64,000 nt of DNA, taken from contig CM061245.1 of NCBI GenBank assembly GCA_030848705.1, forward strand, positions 76,929,564-76,993,563. Direction: 5' to 3'. Numbering within the stretch: position 1 is the stretch's first letter; each line of letters starts with the position of its first letter. The notes under the pieces are model-generated. The model had not been told where the DNA came from. It saw only the letters and a list, made by a program, of their open reading frames with translations, and did not search any database. Made by a program: the position numbers and the translations under genes. Of the stretch, positions 27,791-40,305 are shown in pieces. Source of the stretch: Heracleum sosnowskyi (lineage: Eukaryota > Streptophyta > Magnoliopsida > Apiales > Apiaceae).

Positions 27791-27999
27791 GGTTGGAGGT
27801 GGTGAAGCTTCTGGAAATGCTGGAAATGCTGGTGGAAGTAATTCTGAGAATACTGGTATTCAATCTCAAAATGAAGGCAATGAAGAAACTCCTAGTCAAG
27901 AAAAGAAAGATGCTGGTGCAACAGATGAAGAGGAGCCAAGAATACTGGAAGCTTTGGAGGCAAGCATTCTTAGATGTGCTATTGATTGCATAAATGCAG

Positions 28000-28135
28000 A
28001 AAAAGATGTTGTCACCAAAGGTACTGTCGACAAGGATACTGTCATAGAAGATGCTGTCATGGAAGATATTGTCGACAAAGGTACTGTCAAGAAAGGTTCT
28101 GTCAAGGATGAAGCCAAAGCTACTGTCAAGCCCAT
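28000..28135 (+). repeat. In-frame CTGTC motif cluster inside the additional ORF (B)
   Basis: About nine copies of R-T-R/T-CTGTC-A/G occur in 135 bases, again in the NNT-RCT-GTC register (Gly/Asp-Thr/Ala-Val). Five are exact CTGTCA. Copies are 12-24 bases apart. Confidence 0.8.
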
Positions 28136-29410
28136 AAGACTGAAAGCTAAAGCAAGAGCATGGTTTTCTAGACAGAAACCTGAAGGAAAGCACAAGTACT
28201 CAGGAAAGGAAAAGGCCACTGGATTTGGCAGGAATCTTAAGAAACCAATTCAATCAATACCTCCCAACAGTCTTAAGATACAACAGATGCAATCTAGAGA
28301 AATCAAGAGTGCTGAGGTTAAGATGGATGCAAATCAAGAGGTCACTGAGTACATTTTGTGGTGGGAAGAATCAAGATCTACCAAGGTTGATAAGGATTTC
28401 AATCTGGTATCCACATCAACCAGTGGTAGGATATCAAACTTAGATAAAAGGAGAATTGACTTCTTCTACCTGGAAAGAATGGTAGAGTTGCTGGAGAGAT
28501 ATGATAATGTTCCAGAGTCTGTTTGGAACATATTCTGAAATATCAAGCTGATAGGGATGCTGAATTCTATCAGAAATTTGGCTACAACTTTGCAGATTTT
28601 GATGATGCTGATATTTCAACTGATTTACCAGCTTCTCCTATACCATATCACTGGTACTATGAGTTTGATGATTCACCCACAGAAGAAAGGCAAACCCAAC
28701 CCACAGAGGAAGGGCAACCCAAGCCAAGCAAAAGACCTGACTCTTCTCAATATTCTCAATATCAGTCAGAACTTGATAAGAAGGAAGCTGAACTCCTGGA
28801 ATGATGCAAGACTGCCAACAAGGCAGAAAGTGAAGCTCCAAATTATCAAACATGTATACTGGAAAATCCCTTAAGAATCAAGCATCTAAAAGAAGAAATC
28901 TATGTTTGCAGCTTGCACAAGCTAAAAACAACTATTCTGAAGGATTTACAGTATATGGTAGCTGGATCAATTCATCCCCTGGAGCAGATCTGTTCTGACA
29001 AGATAGAGGAATTATTGGAAAGGAGAAAAGGAGAAGATTCAAAGCTGGACAAGCAAAGGAGGATGTCTCTCAATGCTTATCGTGGAAGTAGATTCAAGCT
29101 CATTCATGAAGAACTCCACTTCAGAAGCTATCCATTTGATCAAGAGCAATGGTTGAATCTCAGGGATGCTAGTTCTCTTATTTCTCCTACTATCAAGAAG
29201 ATCATTGAAGAAATAGAAGATGCTGCACTCACACCTGCTGAAATCTCTCTTGTAGAAGGTCTAAGAGGCAGCTTGGTAGAAGCTCTCAGAAGAGAGGAAG
29301 TAACAAGACAGAAGAGGAAATCTCAAGCTAAGTAAACATTCTAAATCCATTCTGATCTTGTTAGTTAAGTTGTCAGCATATATTGTAAATTTGTTGTTAT
29401 TGTCCATAAA

Positions 29411-29426
29411 AAAAATTGGGGGAGAT
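29411..29426 (+). promoter_or_regulatory. Polypurine tract of Copia element 1
   Basis: The purine-rich run AAATTGGGGGAGAT lies immediately before the 3' LTR and is the expected primer site for plus-strand DNA synthesis. Confidence 0.8.
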
Positions 29427-30489
29427 TGTTGGGATTTATGGGTGATAGAATAGGAACAACTTAACTTTGTATATACTTAATTTTTTAATTAAGTAGAACA
29501 TACTGTCACAGCCAAAGTATGTTCTTGTAATCAGTATGCAATGTTATTTTAATTGTGTAATTTGGAAGAAGTTCACTTTCTGTGTTCAAGCCTCAAAGAA
29601 CGCATATTAGATGACAGCATGAATAAAGGTTACTGTCATAAGCATTGACAGTAAGATTACAAGAAGACAGAATGTTGCAAGTCAAGACATCATATTCACT
29701 CTGACAGCAACATTGGCGGAAGACTACGCGACAACAACTTTAGCCCTCGACAGCAAGTTTGGAAACCTCGACAGCACACTATGCGGGGAACTCCTACTGT
29801 CACCAAAAGCACATTCTTGTGACAGCAAGCTTTGCGGCAAAAGTAACTGTCTCGAGAAATATCCTTGTTCTAGGTATCTTTCTCAGTCAAATCCCGTGAC
29901 AGTTTCAATGTTCAAGAAACATGCGTGTTGCAGTATCCCTAAGCTGCATCAAGTCTGCAAAACTACGACAGAAGCTTCAAGCACTGCAAACAAAAGCGAA
30001 TCAATTCAAGAGCAAGGTCAAGTCTCTATTTGCTGAATTGTTTTAGCTAGAAATAGAATGAATCTAGGTTGCTTTCTTTGTAATGTATATCTGACATTGC
30101 TAGCAATTTAGGAAAGTCACATGGGTAGACACTTTGTAAGAAGCTGCCACTTGATAATGACAGCAGCTTCACAGACCCGTGTTGACAGTGATAGGATTAG
30201 TTTTATACTTAGACTATCAATTCATTCTAGGTATGTAACGAAGACAAGTAAGTGTCTTGAAGAAAAACCGAAGCTCAAGAATTCTCTCTTGAGGTTGTAG
30301 CAACACTTTGCAAAATAAATAAAACATTTATTTTGTGAATCCTGTCTTCTCGATTATACTGTTTGTGAATGCATACATATTATTGATAACATTAAATCTT
30401 AGTTTTGGTTGTTGAAACTGAGATTGAATTTTATCAGTATTGCATTCATCCCCCCCCCCCCCCCCTTCTGCAATACACGAGGACCAACA
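29427..30489 (+). repeat. 3' LTR of Copia element 1
   Basis: 1063 bp, TG...CA, aligned end to end with the 5' LTR. It has ten exact TGACAG/CTGTCA motifs. The C-run near 30451 is 16 long versus 10 in the 5' copy. A TTG-initiated open frame at 29713-30036 is interrupted in the 5' LTR copy and is not annotated. Confidence 0.95.
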
Positions 30490-30569
30490 TCGTCTCATAT
30501 CAACCTCATACACATCAAGAATGTATCTGTTACAGAGAAATCACAGAAAGCCACATTATATTATCCTAA

Positions 30570-32609
30570 TCTATTATATATATAATAGAGCAACTAGGGG
30601 GTTGCTTGAGACAATTTATTCAGTCTGAAATTACGAAAATACCCCTATTTAATATATAATTACATCTAATTCATTAATCATCATTAACACGTCTATATTT
30701 ATTAATCCATCATTATTAAATATAATAATTTATAATTATATTTATCTATCTACAAATACTTAAATGATTAGATAATTAATATATATAATTAAGGTTAGGA
30801 TCAAGAGAGAACCACATGATTAAAAAGAACTTTAGAACTGTTATAAGCCGTTGGATTATTACTAGATCAACTGTCCAGATTCAACTCATTTTTATACAAA
30901 ATCATTATAAGGGTATTGTTAGAATAAAATAACTACACTATTAGTTCAATTAATTTAAATAAAGAAGTTTAATCAATTACTAATTTTTCAAATTCTTCTT
31001 TTATTATTTTAATTTTTTATCACACATATCTTTTGGCTGTTTTTTCAATTTTAATTTTTTTTCTTAAAAATGGTTTATTTATTTAATTCAAAATTTTATA
31101 CACGAAAAAATTTCTTAAATAAAGGATTCTACTGCAGAACCTATTTTTTTCGTAGTTAAATACAGTGTTCTGCTACTGAATTTTAAAAGTTATGCACATG
31201 AACTTCAAAGTTGTTGTTCAACAACTGAACTTACTTTTTTCCATGAAGTTCTACAAGCGAACTTGATTTTTTTTATAATGTTCAGATGTTCATATTATTT
31301 TCGTAACATAACTTTTGTGTTCTATCGTTGAACATAAAAGTCATGCAATCGAATTTGAAGTCAAGCACATAAATTTTAAAGTTCTACAACTGAACTTAGT
31401 TGTATTTAAATGTTCAGCTGCTAAACACTGTTATCTCATATTGTGTTCATACCTAAACTTGAATAATTTCACAAAAAATGATAAAAATAATGGGGAAATT
31501 TTATGATGATGATGGAGAATTTTGTGATCGATATCGATGTATGATTATAATTTTTAATCAAATATTAATTAGCTCTAAATTTTGTATTTTGTGTTTATGG
31601 ACAACTTTACCCATGGTCTACATATAATAAATATATATTATTTTAAAATATAAGTTAGAGTTCTAGGGGTTCTTAGATTAAGGGTTCTACAAGTAACATG
31701 ACCATATATAATTATATCTAACTCATTATTATGAAAGTATTGAGTACAAAATAATTAGTATAGTTAATGAAGATTAGTTATTAATGATTAGAGACATTAA
31801 AATGTATTAATAACGAAGATATTAATTTGAAGTAAATAGAGTAAATGGTTGAAAAGTCATTTTACACTTTGAAGGGTATAATTGTCTTTTAACGGTGAAC
31901 AAATTGGCTCAATGTATAGTCAAAGAGACTGTAAAAGAGGGATAAGAAGGATAAGAGAGTCTCTAGAGAGTGACGCCGAAAATATAAGGCAGCCGTCCTA
32001 GGAGGGGGCATGAGAGAGAGCGAGAGAGAGAGATCAAAATACAAATCCAAAACAAAAGTTGAGAAGAAAAAGTGGAGGAGACGGGGAAAAAGGAAAGAAA
32101 AGCCAAAGATACAGTAAAAGAGGGATAAGAAGGATAAGAGAGGGGTCTCCAAAGAGTGACGCCAAAAATAGAAGGCAACCACCACCGTAGAAGGAGGCAT
32201 GAGAGAAAGAGACAAATAACATAAATAAATTAACCCCAAAAAAACACAAACTCGACAATATATCGATAAAGAAAAATTTGTCACTGCTAGCTCAAACAAC
32301 AACCCATGACAAATATTTACTTTAATGAGCAGACCAACCCCAAGTGCATTTACATGCACAAAGCCTACAAATTTGGTTCAAGCATTCCATCAAACACATA
32401 ATACACACTCTAAATAAACACAAACTAAACATACAAAGAATGCATTTGAGTAAACAATTATAACGCACCCTAAATAAACAAAGCATAAAATGCATTTCAG
32501 TAAATGTGTTGGAATATATTATGTCTTCCCGAGGATCATCACATAAGAGAGGCGTCTCTAGAGAGTGACACCAAAAATAGAAGGCAACCACCATTGGAGG
32601 GGGCATGAA

Positions 32610-32655
<46 letters not shown>

Positions 32656-32807
32656 AAAATACAGATCCTAAACAAAAGTTGAGAAGAAAAAGTGGAGGAG
32701 ACGGAGAGAAAGGAAATAAAAGTCAAAGAGACAGTAAAAGAGGGAAAAGAAGGATAAAAGAGGGGTCTCCAAAGAGTGACATCGAAAATAGAAGGCAGCC
32801 ACCACCG

Positions 32808-32878
<71 letters not shown>

Positions 32879-33147
32879 ACCGTAGGAAGGGGCATGAGAG
32901 AGAGGGTGGGGGAGATTTCAGGGTGGGGTGGAGAATGCAATAATTTTTCAATGAATTAAGAATTTCAATGAGTCAATTTATTCAATGCGAAATGATAATT
33001 ATACTCTCAAATTTCGAAATGACATTTTAATCTATATTATAATTATCTCATATCAATATATCTGTAACTCATAAAATACGTTGAAATTAATAAAAATTAC
33101 ACAATATTCTAAAACATACTCGTGTCTCGCACGGGCTATAAAGTTAG
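30570..33147 (+). mobile_element. Helitron-like element, 2.6 kb, degraded 3' end
   Basis: It starts TCTATTATATATATAATAGA after an A. Its 3' end has hairpin CGTG tct/cg CACG then ggctataaag and TTAG (CTAG with one change) before T. Inside are GA microsatellites and repeated modules, but no Rep/helicase gene. Confidence 0.55.
31920..32930. repeat. GA-rich complex repeat with (GA)n microsatellites
   Basis: A module containing agagtgacgccgaaaatagaaggcagccaccaccgtaggag-like sequence, followed by a (GA)n run and then aacaaaagttgagaagaaaa, recurs near 31960, 32145, 32553, 32765 and 32876. Pure (GA)n runs occur at about 32609-32652 and 32811-32876. Open frames across it (Ser-Leu or Arg-Glu repeats) are artefacts of the dinucleotide. 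Confidence 0.85.
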
Positions 33148-33843
33148 TTATTAACTAATACGGTAAAGTAGTAGGGTTGGTGAATAAAACGGAAAAGATG
33201 GGCTTTCTGTCTGAATTCGAATCATCAACTCAACTTTCATACAAGAATATATATAATTACCTGACATGTGGAACAACAGTGATATAAAGCAAAAAGCAAA
33301 GAAAAACAATTTAGACAAGTTTTTCCCAGAGTATTTTGTTTTTACTCTTAACAAAATTATTTATACAACTTATACATAACTAAGTTATAATCGGTACTAT
33401 GCCCACAGTATTTTAAAATATTATTATATTAAAATTATTTGTATGTAATAATAATGTATAATTAATTAACCGAAATCATTTTATATATATAATATGAAAT
33501 AATAACATTTTGAGAAAACAAATTTTAATACAATGAAATATAATTACATATATTTTGTAATAAATGTATTTTAGTTATATATTTTATTAAATATGTTAGG
33601 TGACATTATGCATTAATGAGTTTATAAAATTGAAAATTTAACTTAAATTCTTATTAATAACTTATCATAAATGTTACAAATTACATTAATGGTGTTGAGA
33701 TTTGAAATAAAAACTTTTCATAATTGTAGACCGATCAAATAACCAAATGGATCTTATACAAATCTAAAACGGGTATTAAACGAAAAATAGGATTAGTTCA
33801 TGGGTTAAAATAAGGTTCAAAATTTCATCCGAACCTAAAATAC

Positions 33844-34358
33844 TAGACCTGATAATTCGTTCGTGTCGTGTATTTTTGTGTCGTGTACTTTCGTGTTTTG
33901 TGTACATGAATGCTAAACACAAAACCGACCCGTTTAGGTTCGTGTACATTCCGTGTTGTGTACGTTTTGTGTCGTGTTTCGTGTAATTTTAAATATAGAT
34001 AAAAATAAATAAATAAATAAAATTTTTAAATATTAAATTTTTCAGTTAAATTTTTACAAATATGTATTAAAAATATGTATTTACATAATATTTACAAATA
34101 TTATTATAAAATTATGTATAAACATATAATAAATATTAATTTATCTGATGTAAATATTAAAATATCTAATATAAATATTAATATATAAATATATATTTAT
34201 TTCGTGTACTTCGCGTTGTGTCGTGTACCCAAAGGGTAAACACAAAACCGACACTAAATCTCGATCGTGTATTTTCGTGTTCGTGTACTGAAAATACAAA
34301 CACAAACTCTAAATTTCCGTATCGTTACGTGTCATATTTTTGTGTCGTGTCATATCTA
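33844..34358. mobile_element. hAT-type MITE, ~515 bp
   Basis: The left end TAGACCTGATAATTCGTTCG matches the terminus of the hAT element at 34712. The right end CATATCTA is a degraded CAGGTCTA. The flanks taaaatac / ctaaatac agree at 6 of 8 positions. Both subterminal regions repeat cgtgtcgtgt in opposite orientations. Confidence 0.5.
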
Positions 34359-34408
34359 CTAAATACGGATACCAAGGCTTAAAATGGGTTATGCACAAAT
34401 TTATAATA

Positions 34409-35437
34409 CTAGCTTTATACACATGCAATGCACGAGAAGCTTTATAAATTATTTATATAAATATATTTTTGAAACTTTATTTATTTAACAATTTTTTTGT
34501 TTCTTTTAAAAATATTATTAAAATAATAATAAGTCGTCTACTAATGTTTAAATTTTTAGAAATGTTTGCACTAGTCAGAAATCGAACCTAAGTAATTATA
34601 AGTGGTCTACTAATTTTTAACTTTTAGAAATGTTTGTACTTGTTGGGAATCAAACCTTGAACCCATTATTTAATAACACGGATTTTAGAATGACAATTAT
34701 ACCCTCACGACTAGACCTGACAATTCGGATAATTGGTTCGGTTTCGGATCGGATTAACTTTCGGTTATGATATATTTTGGTATAATTCGGAACAGATCTG
34801 ATTCAGTTCGGGTCTAATTTCGTATTAAAATCGGATAAAATTTGGATTAAAATCAGATGAATTTGGTTCGAATCAAATTCGGTTCGGATCTTTTCGGATC
34901 ATTACCTGTTCATTTTTTTTTTTATTTGTAAGATTTTAAAAAATATCTTAATATTAAATATATATTTTTTACTATAAAATAATGTACTTATTTCAAAAGT
35001 ATTGTTTAAATATCTATTTATTTTTGTTAAGAAATTATTCTAATTATGAATTTTGCTTATAAATAGATTAATTTATTGAATTTTAATATACGTGGATTGG
35101 GATCTATAAAAATTATAACTCAACTAACACTGAATTCATCATTTTTTTTTAGTTCGGATTCAAATCGGATCCCATATTTCGAATCCTATTCGGTTCGGAT
35201 AATTTATTATTCGGTTATGATCGGTTCCGAATCATAATTGGATCAAATAATTTTTGGTTAAATTTTCGAATCGGTTCAAATCGGTTTTCGGATCATTATC
35301 GGATTAACTAATTCGGATACAAAATCGGATTCGATTCTCTAAATTTTGGTTCGGATCCGGACCCAATTTGCCAGGTCTATTGACGATCAAATCATAAAAA
35401 CTTCATTATGCTAATTATATATAGAATATAATATAGA
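34409..35437 (-). mobile_element. Possible Helitron, minus strand, containing a hAT element
   Basis: The minus-strand 3' end reads CGTGC att GCATG, then tgtataaag, CTAG at 34409-34412 and T. The 5' end is less certain; TCTATATTATATTCTATATA read from 35437 fits, but the preceding base is not A. Confidence 0.35.
34712..35379. mobile_element. Non-autonomous hAT element, 668 bp
   Basis: Ends TAGACCTGACAATTCGG and CCAATTTGCCAGGTCTA are inverted repeats. Flanks ctcacgac / ttgacgat are a plausible decayed 8-bp target duplication (5 of 8). Subterminal ttcggatcgg-like repeats occur in both orientations. No transposase ORF is present. Confidence 0.65.
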
Positions 35438-37010
35438 AGAGTCAATAAGGTTAATTAAAAAATCATTGCAACATAAAAACATAAAAAAGAGGTTAAAGTG
35501 CACATTTTCCCGACATTTTTAGATAAAGTCAAATTAGAAAAAAGTTAAAAAATAATATGAAATATATATTGATTTCTTAAATAACATAAACAAGTGGATG
35601 GAGATTTTATTAGAAGTTTTTGTTGAAAAATAAGATTTTTAAATCTGTTTTGCGAAAATATCTTTTTTAAATTATTTTTTTGCAAAATTACTATTTTACC
35701 ATCAAATGCAACTTGATGCAATGAAATAAAATCTTTAATTTAACCAAAAATAACTTTAATTATTTTTTATAAAAATGTAAAATTAAGTTGTATTTGATTG
35801 TTTTTAATTGCAAACCGTTTTTTATTAAGAGTCTTACTAGCTTTTAAATATTAACAATAACTATAATTTGGTTTAAAAAAAAACAATAACTATAATAAAC
35901 ATTCAATGTTTGTTCAGAATTTTAATTATATGAGGGATGGAGGACTAAGACAACTATAACACTTGTATAAAATATTAAACTTTTAAATATTAAAAATAAT
36001 TATAAACATTCAATGTTTGGAATTTTAATTCTATGAGGGATGGGGGATGGAGGAGTAACACAACTATAGTATGGTCTAAAACATTGAACTTTTAAATATT
36101 GACAAGAGTTATGATCACAATTTAAATGTAAAGACATCTATACTGTTATATTAAAGACAAAATATTTTTTGTAGTCAATTTGTAGTGTGGTCCTACATAG
36201 TTTCCGTTAGATCTTTTAAATTAAATTAATGAGAACAATTGGATATAATACTAAATATTTTTTGATATATTATATATAGAATATAATATAGAAGAGTCAA
36301 TAAGGTTAATTAAAAAATCAATGCAACATAAAAACATAAAAAAGAGGTTAAAGGGCATATTTTCCCGACATTTTTAGATAAAGTCAAATTAGAAAAAAGT
36401 TAAAAAATAGTATGAAATATATTTTGATTTCTTAAATAACATAAACAAGTGGATGGAGATTTTATTAGAAGTTTTTGTTGAAAAATACGAATTTTTGATC
36501 TATTTTGCAAAAATATCTTTTTTAAATTATTTTTTACAAAATTACTATTTTACCATCAAATGCAACTTGATGCAATGAAATAAAATCTTTAATTTAACCA
36601 AAAGTAACTTTAATTATTTTTTATAAAAATGTAAAATTAAGTTGTATTTAATTGTTTTTAATTGCAAACCGTTTTTTTATTAGTTGTCTTACTAGCTTTT
36701 AAATATTAACAATAACTATAATTTGGTTTAAAAAAAAACAATAACTATAATAAATATTCAATGTTTGTTCAGAATTTTAATTATATGGGGGATGGAGGAG
36801 TAAGACAGTTATAACACTTGTATAAAATATTAAACTTTTAAATATTAACAACAATTATAAACATTCAATGTTTGTTCAGAATTTTAATTCTACGGGGGAT
36901 GGAGCATGGAGGAGGTACACAACTATAGCATGGTCTAAAACATTGAACTTTTAAATATTGACAAGAGTTATGATCACTATTTAAATGTAAAAACATTTTT
37001 TGTAGTCGGT
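35415..37010. repeat. Direct tandem duplication, period ~855 bp
   Basis: The block starting at tatatatagaatataatata (35415) is repeated from about 36270 with small differences, including the shared gtcaataaggttaattaaaa and cataaacaagtggatggaga stretches 855 bases apart. Each copy contains two of the ~110-bp repeats (ttcaatgtttgttcagaatt module). No gene is present. Confidence 0.8.
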
Positions 37011-37019
37011 ATAATACTA

Positions 37020-39205
37020 AATATTTTTTGATATGTTGTGATTTTACTTAATTGTCATTACTTAACTGTACTTCGCGTTTTTACTTAATTACCCTTAGTT
37101 ATTTATAAAAATATTATTAAATAATAATATTACCTATTTATAACCAATTAAGTTTTACACATAAAATATATTACTTTTTTAATTTTTTCTGATAAATTCC
37201 CTTACTTTTTCAAAAATATCATGATCAATTATCTTTTTAACTAAAACATATAAGCTTTTTATTTTTGCTTACTAAAACCTCTCCTTTTCCAAAAATATCA
37301 CAGACAGTTTTATTTATTAAAATAGAATAATAAAATAATAATTGTTAATGACTAATCAATTACCTATTTTAGCCAAAGTGTATATTCTTTTTTATATTTT
37401 CTAACTAAATTTTTTACTTTTCTATTTTTTCTAACTAAAACCTCTCATTTTCCAAAAACATCACGGGGCAGTTATTTTTAATGAAATAAAATAATAATAT
37501 TTATAATTAATAATAACTAACCGATTAGTTTTTTTTTTCAAAGCGTATATTCTTTTTTATATTTTCTAACTAAAATTTTACCTAAGTAAAATCTCACATT
37601 TTTCAAAAATATCACATGCAATTTCATTTAGTAACATAAAATAGTAATATTATAAATACTAATAATTAACCGATTACCTTTGTTAGCCAAAGCGTATATT
37701 CTTTTTTATAATTTTTTTAACTAAAATTTCTCCTTTTAAAAAATTATCGCAGACGACATCTATCTATACTATACTATACTATTATATAATATAGCCGAAA
37801 CATTGAAAGTTTTAATTTCAATTTTCGGTAATTTATTCTATTTAATCTATATATTTGTATTATTATATAATAACCGAAATATTGAAAGTTTTGATTTTCG
37901 ATTTTCTCACATATATAACATAACTACAAACTCTTTTAATTATACTCTACTTAGAATTTAAAAACACGATCTTTTTTTAGAAAATATATATATTTATATT
38001 TATATATGTTACAACAAAATATATTGATAATTTTGACGGTTATCTTAACTGACATGCTTACTAAGTTAATAAACTTTTATAAAATCTACAAGTTTTTTTT
38101 AGATTTAAACTATTAAAGTAGTACTTTTGATTCTTTTTAAAAATGTAGCATTTTCAGAAGTATTAAAATCTCAAAAAATTTAAAAGTAAATTTCAAAATT
38201 AATAATAAAGTCGTACGTGCTTTGCACGGGTTATAGGCTTATATTAAAGACGAAACATTGAAAGTTTTGTAGTCGATTTGTAGTCTAGTTCTCATAGTTC
38301 GGTCACTCAATTCATAACCGTAAGATCTTTTTGATCAAGTCGACGAGAACCGTTGGATAAAATCCTAAAAATTATTAAATAGAGTACCTTTTTTATTTTT
38401 CAAATTAAAATATCATATTTTCCAAAAATATTGCGGGCAGTTCTATTTTATAAAATAAAATTATAATATTATAATTGGTAATAACTAACCGGTTACCTTT
38501 CTTTAGGCAAAATGTATATTCTTTTATATATTTTCTAACTAAAATATCTAATTTTCTATTTTTCCTAACTAAAACCTCTCATTTTTCAAAAATATCATAT
38601 TTTCCAAAAACATTACGGACAGTTCCATTTAATAAAATAAAATAATAATATTACAATTACTAATAAATAACCGATTAGCTTTTTTTTAGCAAATTCTTAA
38701 TTTTTTTTATATTTTCTAAACTAAAATTTCTCATAACTAAAACCTCCCATTTTCCAAAACTATTACGGGTAGTTCCATTTAATAAAATATTATATTTATT
38801 AATAAGTTATATATAGTAGCCTTTGTATTTTTTCAAACTAAAATATCTCATTTTCCAAATATATAATGGGCAGTTTCATTTAATAACATAAAATAGTAAT
38901 ATTATAATTGCTAATAAGTAACCAATTTCCTTTTCTTAGCCAAATTATATATTCTTTTTTATATTTTCTAACTAAAATTTCTAATTTTCTATTTTTTCTA
39001 CCTAAAATCTCTCATTTTCTAAAAATATAACACGTAGTTCCATTTAATAAAATAAAATAATAATCTTATAATTACTAATAACTAACCGATTAGCTTTTTC
39101 AGGCAAATCATATGTTCTTTTTGTACTCTCTAACTAAAAATTTTCTTAACTAAAAGCTCTCATTTTCCAAAAAAATAACGGTTAATTCCATTCAATAAAA
39201 TAAAA
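37020..39205. repeat. Diverged ~150-bp tandem array of Helitron type
   Basis: The module order ctctcattttccaaaaatat, cacgggcagttccatttaat, aactaaccgattagcttt and gtatattcttttttatattt repeats about eight times with drift. It is interrupted by a small Helitron at 37763. It matches the interior of the Helitron at 14963-15900 in style and sequence. No coding capacity. Confidence 0.65.
37763..38241 (+). mobile_element. Small Helitron-like element with degenerate end
   Basis: It starts TCTATACTATACTATACTAT after an A. The end has hairpin CGTGC ttt GCACG, then ggttatagg and CTTA in place of CTAG. It is inserted in the tandem array. Confidence 0.45.
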
Positions 39206-39695
39206 TCTATACTTTATTATAATAGACTAGACGAAACATTAAAAATTTAGTCAGCCGATACAAATTTTTGTAATTCATGTTTTACTTAATTATCCTTATT
39301 TATCAATAAAAAAATATAATTAAATAGTAATATGACCTATTTATAACTAATTAAAATACATTACTTTTTGTAATTTTCCTAACAAAATTCCCGCTTTTTC
39401 CAAAAATATCACGGACAGTTACCTTTTTTCAACTAAAACATGTATCTCTTTCTATTTTTTATTACTAAACCCCCACCTTTTTTCCAAAAATATTTGTCGT
39501 TCCAATTTATTTTAAAATCTATTTTAATGTGTTTAATTATTTAACAGAATTTACCTATTTTAACGTGTCTATTTATTTTAAAAAAACATGTCTACTTATT
39601 TTTAAAAAAAATACAATTAATAAAATATTAAAAATATAAATAATAAAATAACAACTATTAAAAATAATCTGTGTATCGCACGAATTTTAAGCTAG
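39206..39695 (+). mobile_element. Small non-autonomous Helitron, 490 bp
   Basis: It starts TCTATACTTTATTATAATAG after an A and ends GTG tatcg CAC, gaattttaag, CTAG, followed by T. Its interior resembles the element at 14963-15900. Confidence 0.7.
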
Positions 39696-39767
39696 TATAT
39701 ATTAAATACATTAGTCTAAAACATTAAACTTTTAAATATTAACAAGAGTTGTGTTCACCATTTAGTT

Positions 39768-39774
<7 letters not shown>

Positions 39775-39810
<36 letters not shown>

Positions 39811-40232
39811 ATTGTTCTAGAGAGAACCATCTTATATACAGAATCAGGGATGACCATATATTCTATTATAGAATCTCATAAATAATTTTAAATATTTTTA
39901 CATAAAATATATAATCTTATTCTAATGTAGAATATTAGCATATACAAACTTTATAAAAAAAACATATAAAATTTGAATAATCACATTGATTTTAAATTTG
40001 ATTCTGATGCAGAATAATTTTGGATATATTTGATTCTGCTATAGAAGCACTTTGGACTATTTGACTAATTTTCAATTTTTTTTTAAAAAAGGTAGTTTAA
40101 TTTCATTTTTTGATTTAAAAATTGAAATTTATAATCATATTTAATAAAAAAATGTGATAAAAATATATATATTATGAATATTTATGTATTGGTTCTCTCC
40201 CGGACTATATATAAGAAGTTTTCTCTTGAATG

Positions 40233-40275
<43 letters not shown>
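39775..40275. mobile_element. MITE lodged in a (TA)n microsatellite
   Basis: A ~400-bp segment with inverted ends (tctagagagaaccatcttat against ataagaagttttctcttgaa) is flanked on both sides by pure (TA)n runs (39772-39807 and about 40238-40271). This arrangement is known for micron-type MITEs, which insert into TA microsatellites. The family itself is not recognised. Confidence 0.5.
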
Positions 40276-40279
<4 letters not shown>

Positions 40280-40305
40280 TAAATACATTGTACTGCCTTG
40301 TTTTT

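Larger units (their letters stand above)
24272..29335 (+). pseudogene. Long additional (env-like position) ORF of Copia element 1, broken
   Basis: It starts at ATG 24272 (MAPKQTLSQTNFAGIF) and ends at TAA 29333-29335. This is the place of the extra ORF that SIRE/Maximus Copia elements carry after pol; its function is unknown. The frame runs in pieces: 24272 to about 24640; 24640 to about 24980 in another frame; about 24980 to 28538 in a third, with one in-frame TGA at 25878-25880; then 28523-28804 and 28913-29335. One shift falls at an (AC)n run near 24970. The N-terminal third looks globular. The middle (25.1-26.5 kb) is Pro/Ser/Thr-rich and disordered. Later parts are charged, with poly-Asp encoded near 27761. 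Two clusters of xT/A-V repeats arise from CTGTC motifs. A related relic lies in Copia element 2. Confidence 0.7.
19337..30489 (+). mobile_element. Copia LTR retrotransposon 1 (SIRE/Maximus-like), internally deleted
   Basis: The element is 11,153 bp and runs TG...CA, flanked by a 5-bp target duplication TCGTC (19332-19336 and 30490-30494). It has a primer-binding site complementary to initiator-Met tRNA, a gag with UBN2-type sequence and zinc knuckle, partial RT plus RNase H, a long additional ORF after pol, and a polypurine tract. The UBN2-type gag together with an extra ORF downstream of pol suits the SIRE/Maximus lineage. Protease, integrase and half of RT are absent. The two LTRs differ at about 17 positions by my reading (~1.6%) plus a poly-C length change. 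Confidence 0.93.

Noticed and set aside
29713..30036. 107-codon open frame in the 3' LTR of element 1
   Set aside because: It begins at TTG, and the 5' LTR copy has a stop in the same frame.
31889..32951. Overlapping Ser-Leu-rich and Arg-Glu-rich open frames
   Set aside because: They follow from (GA)n runs and the GA-rich module, in several frames at once.
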